Source: an uncultured Clostridia bacterium (GTDB lineage Bacteria; Bacillota; Clostridia; Christensenellales; UBA1242). Taken from it: DNA of 61,063 nucleotides. The notes beneath the pieces were generated by a model, which was not told the DNA's origin, searched no databases, and saw only the letters and a program-made list of their open reading frames with translations. The position numbers and the translations under genes were made by a program. The first letter of the stretch is position 1; each line of letters begins with the position of its first letter. Positions 36,201 to 48,200 of the stretch are shown here, piece after piece. Location of the stretch: contig CALCWV010000075.1 of NCBI GenBank assembly GCA_937907645.1, positions 1-61,063 of the forward strand, written 5' to 3'.

Positions 36201-39200
36201 ATCTGTCTCGATGTTTGCTGTCAATCTGATTGATGAAATAAATTCGTTTTGAGCTAACTCATGAGCGATGTAAGTTGTGGTTGCAGCTGATTGCTCTGTT
36301 CCAAAAGCAACAGTTCTTGCATCTCCGACAATCGCGAGCTTGCAATCATTTTTAGGACTAACCTGAATTTGATTTGCACTTGTCAAATCCTCTTTTAATA
36401 CGTAATATGTAACACCGTTTAAAGTTGATTTTTCTAATGTTGAATTATTATCAACTTCAACTGTGGTTGAATTATAATCTGCACCAGTCGTGTCAGCACC
36501 AGTAGATCCAATTGTAATTGGGTTAAGCTTATGACCCTTGTTGAATGTTATTCCTAGATTAAGGCCACTACCATCATTGATTTTATCTGTGATTAGAGAA
36601 ATTAGTGAGTGATTATTAATCAATTCGCTTATATTAACTCCATCAATTTCGTAATCTCCCTCGTATTTTGATCCATAGCCACGATATGTGCCACTTGGAG
36701 CATAAGTATTGTTGTATCCAACATCAGTTCCAATCATCACGTCATTATTATCGTTATCCTTGTAGCTTTTGTCGTCAGTTGTAAGTGTAACTGCATGTGA
36801 ATAAAGATTTGATGCATCCCAAGTAGTTGTGCCTTCTCCCAAAGCTCCTAAGATTGCATGTCTTCTATCATTTGCTTCAGTTTCTGCAATTCTATCATTT
36901 GCTTCAGTTTTCGCAATTCTATCATTGTTACATGTTGTAAGTGATAGGTTGCCTTGAATTGATAAGTTTTTGCTATATCCAACAATTCCGCCAAATGTAA
37001 AGGTTGAAAGTTTTTGGGCATTTCCGCTATAAGTGATGATGTAATCACCATAAGATGCGTTGTTTGTGACGTTAATTGTTGATGAACCTTCGTCTTTACC
37101 AACAATTCCTCCAAAGGTGTGTGTGCCGCTAGTTAAATTTGCTCCATAAACTTTGAATGCACCGCCAAAGACTGAATTTGTGATTCCTTCTCCTCTTGCG
37201 CTTGAAATATGTCCAACAATCCCGCCGGCTGTGAGATTCTCTGCGTTTACAAAGAAGTTTGCATCTACAAATGCATTTGAAATGCCGATTGTAGCAGATG
37301 TTGCAGCTTCTCCGACAACTCCACCAACGTAGTCGCTACTTGCGGAACTTGTCAATGCTAACATTCCTCTGTTTTGGAAATTTGTAACTGATACATTTCC
37401 ACCTTCGGTTGTTCCAATAAGTCCACCAAAATATGTGTTGTCTGTTGCTGAGAGGGCGATCTTTGAGTTTCCTGTGAACTCTGCACCACCAACTGTTACG
37501 CTTGCACTATTTTGTCCGATTAATCCACCAGCGTAGATTGTTCCAGCTGATAATGGAGCAATCTCATTTTCTGTATATGAGTTCTTAATCGAATCCTTTG
37601 TCAAGTTGATTGGGTTGGCTGTTTTACCAACTGTAAAATTGTCGATAGTTAAGTTATTTCCAATATTGACAGCTCCCGTAGCCGATCCCGTAGCCGATCC
37701 AGCTAAAGCACCAATATGAGCAAACTTAATTGTTGCATCTGAAACAATATTTCCAGAAATTGTGAGATCTGAAGAATTAGCGATTTCTTCACATGCTGTA
37801 GCAGTTAATGATCCAAATACGCTTCCTGCGTATAAATCCTTAATTTGTCCTTTCAGTGTAACGTTTCCGTTTATTCCTTTAATTGAATCAGAAGTCATTT
37901 CAAGTTTATCTGTAGATAAAGAGCCTACTAAACCTGCTACGCGTGCGTCTTCGTTATTAGACATATTAAGCGCAATGTTAGACTCTATAGTGTATTTGTC
38001 ATCTGCGTTTGATGACTCTGTATTCAATTTAAACTGTCCTGCTAGGTTAATATCTCCACCTAATGCGCCCGCAAAAGTTGATTTATTTGCTGAAATATTT
38101 TCATTGTGGCTAATTGTTCCCTTTTCAATAGTTAAATTCTTTGCAAAAACCTTTCCGAACATTCCTCCTGTGTAGACGTTACCTGACGATAATATTTCGA
38201 TAGGATTGTTATCTGTGTCTTTATAAATATTTGAGTTAAATGATGCAAGAGTGATCGTAATATTTAGATTTGAATTTTCATCTGCTTCGTACTGTTTTTC
38301 AGTTGCATTTGAGCCATTTCCTTGACTAGCTTTTACAACTGTATGTTGGATATTTCCTATTCCACCTGAGATGAAAGTTTTTTCGCCTGAGCTGATTAGT
38401 CCAAAATTATATCTATCGTTGTTATTTAGATGTCCTAATGAAGAATTAATATTCTCTGCTTCAAAGTTAAATTCACTAGAGACATTGGCGTTTCCGATTA
38501 AGCCTGCAATATATATTTCTTCAGCAGTAATGTGTCCATCCTTTGAATTAGCGCTTGCAACAGCGAAAGACAAATCGCCCAATACCTCAATATTAAATCT
38601 GTTAATTGCCTCATCAGGTGTACCTAGCTCACCAACTAATCCACCAAAAGCAACTTTATTGGAATTTTTACTATCATTGTTTATAGCATTATATCTAATA
38701 GAAGTTGAGATTCCTGCTCTTGTACCACTAATTGTGTTAGCTGTTAATGATCCAAACATTCCACCTAAATAAATAGTTGTATCGACTGTTTCTTTTTGAG
38801 GAGTAATAATATCTAAGTTTAGTGGGTGGTCTTCCTTTTCTTCTTTCTTTAGAACTAAGGTCTGAATATCGGCTTTCCCAACATATCCTCCTAGATATAG
38901 TTTTGATCCCTTAGTAACAATATTAAATTCAATACTTGTTGCATTAGTCCCATCGTTGTCGCTCCAAATATCCTTCGTAGTAAGATTAACTGAAGCAGGT
39001 GTAACCTGTGTTGCATTCGTGTCACCAATTTCACCTGCATAAATGCCGGCAAATATTTCATTAGGCGATACTGTATAGCCGTCACTAGCTCCAGACAACG
39101 AAATAGTTGTTTTCCCTTGTGCATGGACATCAATTTCAGTAATTTCCATTGTTCTGTATTGATTAGCTTGCAAAATTGATCCAGCGAGAAGGCCAAATTT

Positions 39201-42200
39201 AGTGCTTTTAATTTTTGATTCTACAGGCAAACCACCAGTTGTATTAGAAGATGCAGGATACTCGACATTAATATAATTACCCTCACCACCATTATTCCCA
39301 AGTTCAAACTTCACTTTGATGAAGCTTGTGCTCTTTGCGGATGGGCAGATTAAGCCTGCTGTGTAGTTATTGTCTGTTCCGGCATATGTTAAACTGATTT
39401 GTCCAACTTTTGAATAGTCAAAAGTAACGTTTTCAAATCTACATTCATTGACTTCTTGTTCAATAAATGTCGAACCTGTTTGTTTAATTTCGTCAAGATC
39501 TTCAAAAGTTATTCCGTCCGCCTTTACGCCCGATGCATAGACAATCTTTAAATTTTTGAAGACTGTTCCTGCGCCAAGTCTCTTGAACATTAAGTTTTTG
39601 CCATCAAGTACAATTGGCACTGTGTCAATCATACTTAAATCAGACTCGCCGTCAGCGTCCCATCCTCCGATCAATCTTCCTGCGAAGTTATCGATGCCAA
39701 GAAGAGCTTGATATTGATCTTCTGTCAAGTTGATTGGACCTTGAGTAGTCTTGCTTTTATCTAATCCACGAACACGGATTTCTTTTGCAGATGATCTCAT
39801 CAAAATCAGAGTTTCATCAATATTGTACTGATCAAGATAAACTACATCTAAGATTTCAACAAACTTAATCTTTGGATAGAGGTCTGTGAGGTCTTGACGC
39901 CAGTTATCTGTTGACCAGTTTCCTGAGTTCAAGAAGTATCCATTCATTTCGATGTAACCTGTCTTTCTTGATGTTATCTTTGAAAGTGGGCTAATTTCAA
40001 TAAGGTTTTTGGAAAGTGGTTGTTTGTCATTTTTACCCTCTGCCTTTGCCTTGACTTTATCAAAGCCTGGATAAGGAAGAATATCTACAGTTATTCCTTT
40101 GTAATTCATTGATGAAACGTAGCCAATATGCTTTTCTGATGCTTCAGATTGATTTGCCTGTTGAGCGAGTGCTTGGCTTAATGTCAAGATTGAGTTAAGC
40201 TCTGCACCTTTTCCCTCTTTATCCGTTTCTCTTTCACCAACAAGAGCATAGATTTCAAGTTTTGCAAGGCTGTATGTTGAATTATCACCTTGATAATCTA
40301 CTTGATTATACTCACTAATTCCAAAGAAGTTAACTGAGTTAACTGCTGTGAGTGATAATTTAGCGTTTCCTGCGATAGAACCAACGATTCCACCTGCTGT
40401 GAATTTTGATCCAACAACACCGCGAACATCTCCAGAAGAGTAAACTTCGTTGAGTAAAACTGTTGTTGATGTTCCTGATACACCGTCGTTGTTAATTGGG
40501 TTTTCGTTCCAAGCTGATTGTGGTGTTGGATTTCCTACTCTACCAACAACACCACCAGCAACACATCCATCTGTGCCTGCGATAACGTTAATCTTTGAAT
40601 ATGAAGCGATTAACTTACCATATTTTTGATATCCGATAAGTCCACCGATATACTCTGGCTTATTTTCGATATAGTCGCCTGCACCAACATTCCATGATGA
40701 AGTGTCGATGAAGATTTCTGAGTATCCTCTCTCAACTGATGTGCTTCCACCATAGTAGTTTGCAAGGTTGTCTTCGATTGCATCTTGAGTTTCAGAATCA
40801 TATTCAGCATAAATCTGTTTGATGATGCTTACTGTGTATCCAAAGACACCACCGGCTGCGCCGTTGTATGAAATAATATTAGTTGTTTCGTCGGAACTTG
40901 TAAAGATGAATCCTGCATCTTTTACATTTGATGTAATTCCCGCGAATCCAACAAGTCCGCCGACGATTTCACCTCTGATATTTGCTGTGTTATAGCCTTT
41001 GAGGTTCGTGATGCTATATCCATTGTCTGAAACAGTTTCCATGTTGAAGCTGTCTCTAAGTGAAGGCTTGAATGCGTCGATATATCCAAACAATCCACCT
41101 GCAAATGAAAGTTTTGAGATTGAATCTTGGAAATTTCTTTCAGAGTTATATAACTCTTGTCTTACTTTTCTGTAACTAAAGGCTTCTTTTGTTATAGTCT
41201 GGCTATCGTATATAGTCTGGCTATCGTAGAAACCGTCAGTCTTAATTGAGTGTTTTTCATCGTAGTAAGCAGATTGAACAATTGGGTCTGTGATAGATAC
41301 GTTTGTTATCTTTGCTTCCCCGAAAACAGCTCCGACAAGTCCGCCGACTAAGTTATCACCTTTAACACCGAATGTGTTTGCACTTACACCTGTTCCTGTT
41401 GGAACTACTTGTGTTACTGCGATGTTGATAAGTCTGCTGTTTCCTGTCATTGTTCCAGCAAGTCCACCAACAAGAGCGGAGTTAGTTGCTGTTACGTTTT
41501 GGATTTCAAGTTTCAAGTTGTAGATTGATCCATTTTCGATCTTAGAGAATAGTCCAACTGATTCAAGAACATTTTCTGTTCTCTTAGCACTGATTGCGAT
41601 GTTCTTAATAGTAAATCCGTTTCCGTCAAGTACTCCTCTGAACGTCTTGTTCGTTGAGCTTAGATTTATTTCCTCTTCTCCAACTTTGAGGTCAGAAAGA
41701 TCTACTGTTGAAACTAATCTGTATACACCATTTACATATGAACCTGTTACTAAGTTCTTAAGGTTTGTTCCAGCTTCTGGATTTCCCATTGCAAGGTCAA
41801 ACTCTTCTGCACTTCTGATGATAACTGGGTTCTTCTTTCCTCCATACTTGAATGCGTCATCACCATTGATTGAAACATATGGATATTTTGAAGAACCGTT
41901 GATTGTTGTTGCGATTCTCTCTCTGTGTGAGAATGTAATTTGATTTGGCTCTGTGAGTGTTAGAAGTCCGTCATTTCCGATGTACCAAATTCCGTCGTTT
42001 GAATCTAATTCTGTTGCGAATGAGAATCCATAGAATTGTGTTTCAGATGATGGATTTCTTGCAAGTGTTGCACCTGTTTGCATTGCATTTTCAACATCTT
42101 CTGTGAGGTTGCTGTCTTTTGCGTTATAATAACACTTTTCGATTGTTCCTGTGTTTAATGATTCTCCCTTAACTCCAACACCTGAGAAATTAGATTGTGA

Positions 42201-45200
42201 AATGTTTGCACCTTCCATTCTGCATGATGCGTAGCTAAGTTCGATTCTTCCAGAGTTTTGATATACAAAACCTGCTGCATAATAACTTAATTTTTCATCT
42301 GCATTCAATCCTTTGATTGCAATGTTTGAATATGAGTTGTCAATTGATCCTGTGTTGTTTGAAACAAATCCTGCAACATATCCGTTTGAAGATATTGATG
42401 TTCCGTTTAAGCAAAGTGATTTGTCTGTTCTGTCATCGCCCGTTGTTGTTTCAGTTCCCTGTACAAAGGACGTAGAAATTCTTCCAGAGTTGCTGCTTGC
42501 AAATCCAGATGTAAAGAAGTTAATATTTTGTGCTTTGTTTGTAATTTGAACACGGTTTGCACTTGAACTTGTGATTACACCTGAGTTCTGTGAAACAAAT
42601 CCAGAAACTCTGCCCTGTGCAATAATATTGAATGTTCCAAGGTCTTCGCTTGAAGCGTTTTGCCCGTCGTTGTTGAGTACTAATACGCTATCGCCACCCA
42701 CTCTTGAGTTTGTGATTACACCTGTATTGTTGATAACAAAACCAGCAACCTCGCTATTAATATCTGTCCCGTTTGGCAAGATATATTCTGCTTTCAAACG
42801 GATAAGACTTACATTCAATCCCAGTTTATTTACGTCAGTATATGAAAGTGTGCTTGAGTAATATGGAAGACATACAACTTCGCAGTTGTAGATAATTCCA
42901 GCGTTGTCAATTGCGAAACCAGCAACTTGGATTTCACTAAATCCGTCCCTGCTGCTTACGTCAATATCAATTTGTCCACCATAGTAATAATTTACTCTGA
43001 TGTTCTTTAATGTTGTGTTACTTGTTACGCTTGAGAACAAAGCTCTTGCGATTGAAGTTGAACCTTTTTCTAGGTTGAAACTTGTGATATTGATTGTGTA
43101 TCCGTTACCATCGAGCATTTCAATCTTAGATGTATCGATTGGTGTGTAGTTAACTAATTCAATATCGTTTGTTAAAATGTAGTTTTCTGCTGTTGCATTG
43201 TTAGGAATATTTAAGAAGTCTTCAGCACTTGAGATTGATAATAAGTTATCTTCTTCATCAGTATATACTGTTACACTAATATTATAATAACAGCTAATCT
43301 CGTTGTAACTTGAAGAAAGTTTGTTTGTGTAAATTCTGTTTACAAGTTTTAATCTTACAGGTTCGTCTGTTGTTGCAACGCCTGTGATTGTCATTTTCTT
43401 GGTTGTCTCATCATAAGTGAGCTTGAATTTTCCGCAATCTGCAACTCCATCAACAAATCTAACCCTTGTTGAATTGTTGCCTTCTTCGATGTACATTCTT
43501 TCTGTTACGGCTATTCCCTGAATATCTCCATCTTGTCCCTTTTCCGTGTTGATGCTGAATGCTTCATCATTATTTAAATAGTAACCTTTGCTTGCAAATT
43601 CTTCTCTTGCTAAATTTAATTTTTTTACTATATCAGAATCTTCATTGTCAGCGTATTCAATTGGATCGAATGTATATGTCAATTCAAAGTCATGAATAGC
43701 GTCTTTGTAGATCTCAATTTCAGTTGTTGAGCTTGACAAACTGAAATCAACTAAAGTCAAAGTGCTTCTTGTCTCTTCAATTTCTTTTACACCATTTACA
43801 AAACGTGAAACTCGTGCATATACTTGGAAATTGCCGAGTCCTTGTGTTCCGCCGTTGATAGCTGCAGTTAGGTTTGCTCTAACTGATGTTGTGTAATATT
43901 TTGAGCCGTCAGCGTTGTAGAAAGGTCCAAGAATTTCACCAATTGTAATGCCACTCTTTACTCCTGAAAGACCAATATCTTCTCTGCTTAATGTTTGATC
44001 TTTCCCAAGTGAGATTTTTACTGGAATACTGCTTCCCTTGGCAAGAACTGGTGAGCCATTTTGCTCTGGATTAACCTCGATCTCAGCAGGTTTTTGATAT
44101 GTAATATTGTATGCATAACTTGCTGTGTCAAGCTGCTCTCCATTCTTTCCATAGAAAGTGATTGTGAGAGGAATAATGCAGTCTTGTGTAATTGATTTCG
44201 AAGCATATACCCTGAAAATGTATTGTTCAGGTCTTCCATTTATTTTGTTTGGATTAACTTGAATACTGTTTCCTAAATATGAAAACTCGTTTGAATTGTC
44301 AATCGTGTAAGCATCTAAAGTTCCTCCCCAAGGAACCATCTTTGTAAGGTTCAAATAGTATCCTTCTGATGACTCTGCGCCAATTGTGAAATATTCATAG
44401 TAAGAATATGTTGGGTCAACGCCAATAACCATATATGAGAAGTTCCCCGGTGACAACATACTTGAGATTTGATTCTTTCTGTGATATACAGTTGTATTCC
44501 CTTCTACTGTTGGGTTGCTGTGTAAGTAGCTTGTCATATCAATATGATTAATGTCTTGTGGTTCAAGTTTGATTGTTACAACAAAGTTTTCGTTGTCTGC
44601 TGTTCCGCTCTGTGAAGATATAATCATATAGAAAGTTTCTTCTTCAGATATTTTGTTCTTGTAGTTTTCATCAATTGAAACAGTGAGAACATATTCTTGT
44701 TTGCTATTCCCTTTGTTTGCCTTCAAAACTTTGATCTTATTTACATCAGCATCCATGAAAGTGGTGAATTCATTTATTGATTTTTCACTAACTGCTAAAG
44801 TTGTTCCATCAACGTTTTCTAAATCTTTGACGATCTTGAAAAGAATAGCGTCTCCGTCCACGTTGTCAGTTGTGAGAGTAACATTCACTGAGCTTGTTGT
44901 TGAAGGATAGATAACAATCTGGCTGTTTGAAACACCAATGTGTCTTGCACCTTTGAATGTTTTTAATGTGAATGTATCCTCAAATGATTCTTTAATTTTA
45001 TCATTGTATGCATTAGCTAATCCCTTAACAGAAAGTGTTGCTTTGAGGCTGTAACTTCCAACTTCTTCTTTGTTTGTTGCAGCGACTGTTCCTGTGAAGC
45101 CTGTGATTGTGAAATCAATGTTGTTATTATCTGGAGTGAAATCTGCACCTTCTTCTGTTTTTTCTGTAATTCCATTGTGATCTGCTGTAATCTCATAATT

Positions 45201-48200
45201 ATCTTGAACGAGGTCATAAACTTTTGATGTTCCAAGATAGATTGAGCTCTTGATTGTGTAGTTGATTGAAGCTGTGTTTCCAACTTGAAGATTTAAGACA
45301 TTTCCTGTCACATCATTCTTAAAGTTCGAGATTGTGTTTATTACTACAAACTTAAATTCTTGAGATTTTGAGTAGTCTTTCTTTGAATAAACAGTGAGAG
45401 TAATCTCTTCTGTAGTTGTTCCTTTGATAACGATTGAGTTTGATGTTACATCTACAACATCTGTATCTGAGCTTGTTACTGTAATGTCGTTTGAATCCTC
45501 ACATCCAAATAAATCACTAAATGATATTTTGTTTGCATCTTCGAGTCTGTTCTTCTCTCCATTTGATAGAGATACTAAAGCCGCTGTGATGTTTGTTCTC
45601 ATCAAAATTCCACTGTAATCGTCAACAGACAAAACTTTTCCATCAATGCTTTGAACACTGAGGTCTGCTACGTTAATAATATTTGATTGATAGAATTTAA
45701 GGTGTGCAAATCCCTTGTTTACATATTCCTGAAAGTTTGTCTCTCCCTTGAAAATCCAGTTTTCGCTTGTATCATTATTCCTTGAAGTTGGAGCTGTTGA
45801 TGTGTACTTAGTTTCTTCGTAATATGATATATAGGAATCTGTAATTGAAGCTGTTAATTCTTCGTTAGTCTTATTTCCTGCATATACGTTGAGGTTAGCA
45901 ACAGCGAATGAGTTTTTGATTGTGCTGCCTTCGTCTTGTCCAATCATTGCTCCAACGCGGGCATTCTCGCCATTTGCTGTAATCTTGCTTAAACCTGTTG
46001 TTGACAAGTCATAATCATAAACATAAGAGTTTTCGATTGTTCCAGTGCCTCTTCCGACGAATCCACCAGCAAAGCCGTCAGTCTCACCAGTAATTTTTGA
46101 AGTTACTGAGTCTCCAAAATTATAAAGTTCAACAAAAGAGTTTGAAATTGTTCCGCTATTTGCACCTGCAATTCCACCTGCTGATGCTCCTAATATAGCT
46201 GGTCCATATACGTAGGCTTTATTGATTGTTCCACTGTTTTGACTTGCGATCGCTCCTGCGTCACCTTTTACAGTATCTTCTGCTGTTACTGTACTTGGAG
46301 CAACTCTTGTGTTTCCTTCCTTATCTTTAACTAAGCGAACATCAATCTTAACGTTTTCGATTGTTCCCTTGTTTAATTTTGCCACAAAAGCGTCTTGAAC
46401 GTCACCTTTGAATGTTAAGTTTTTAACGCTTCCCTTGTTTGAAATTTCAGCAAACAAAGGATTGCTTGTTCCTGCAAAAGTAATTGTTACATCAGATGAA
46501 TTTCCAGTTAATCTGTCGCTTTCTTTTACATATCCACTGAGTGACCCACGGAACTCTCCGAGGCTTGCCCAGTTTTCAAGAGTAATATCATTCATTAAGA
46601 TATAGTGCTTTGAAAGGCTGATATTCTTGAGCTGATCTTCGCTGTAAATTCTATAAGCTGTTTCTTCGCTCTGACCGTCGGCTATTATAACTCTAATTTT
46701 CTTGATTACTTTGTTTAAATTTACATAGTTCTTGCTTCCGTCTGCATTGAGTCCTGCAAGGAATACAGAGTTGTTGCTTGCAAGAGCTGAATATTGATTT
46801 CCGATATCGCTTAAAGCTACGTAACTAAGCACATATTGTCCACTTTCGTTTGAAAAATATGGAATGCTTTCAATTCCTTGAATGTTCTTAATTGCATCCT
46901 TAGGGAGCATGTAGACATATCCTGTTCCACCTGTCACTAAGTTTGAACTTATTGAAACGATATTGTCTTTGATTGAAAGAACACTAGCTGATGTTCCGTT
47001 GTCTGGAACGAATTTGTATGCGATTTCTTTGTTGTAAGCATCGTCTGGCTTTGATGTTGTGATGAATACAAAATTTCTATCGTTGATATCTGTTGCAGAT
47101 GTATCTAAGTAGATAGAATCAACTTCATTTTCCCAAACTAGTTCGCTAATTCTCGTTGCGTTCTTAACATTTAATGTTAGTGCAAGTCTGAATGTTAAAT
47201 TGAATTTTGTGTACTCCACGTTAAGAGTGTTTCTTGTAATTCCATATCCATTTGTTGACTTTGCATGAACGTCAAATGACAATTGATTGTTTTCAACTTT
47301 AACGTTGTCAACTGTGTATGAATATGAGTCACCTGAGAAGGCATATTCAGATTCTGAGCCTAATGTGAATGAATCTCCGCCAAGCGAAATCTTGAATAAA
47401 CCTAGATCTGTGTAAGTAACCTTGTTGTTATCCGTTCTAAGATTTACAATTACATGTTGAACTGATTTTGCGCTATCTTCAACTGACAATGAGTCTTCTG
47501 AAACCATGTCAACTGTAGTAGCGTTTGCTTTCATAGTTGTAACTGGAACATAGACCTCATAAGTAAATGAGCAAATTTTGCTCACTTCTTCGTGATCCAT
47601 GTCATATCCCTTGAATGTGAATGTTATTGTTTTTGCCTCAGCTGTTTCCTGCTTTGCAAATAATACATTTGATGTTCTGTTGAACCAAGTGTTGTCAAGA
47701 GCCCCCATTTCGTCTTCAATAGTTAAATCGGTGTATACGCCTTTAATATTGAAATTTAATTTTACGCTCGAGCCGAGTGTTGCGACTAAAGCTGATAGAG
47801 ACCCGCTTGAAAGAGTGTAACTTGATACACCTGTTAATGTTGTTGGGTCAACAGTGATTTTTGCCTCTTCTAGTGGAACGAATGTATTCAAGATAATGTC
47901 TCTGTCTGCCCTCATCCCGTTCTTGTGACAAAGGGTAATTTTAATTTCGCTCTTTTCAAATCTGAGTGCTGTGTTTGTGATTGAGAATTTGATTTTTCCA
48001 TTCTCATATGTGATTCCAGATTCTTCGATAGGGAGTGTTCTGTCAAAGTCGAGATACAAGCCTTGAGCTGTAGAAATTCCACCAACACTTACTTCAAATG
48101 CACGTGAGTTATAGACATTCGTTGCCAAATATCCAACAGCGTCCTCTTGAACTGTAATTGATGAAGGAGCTTTTACACATTCAAAGTTTACTTCCTTTCT

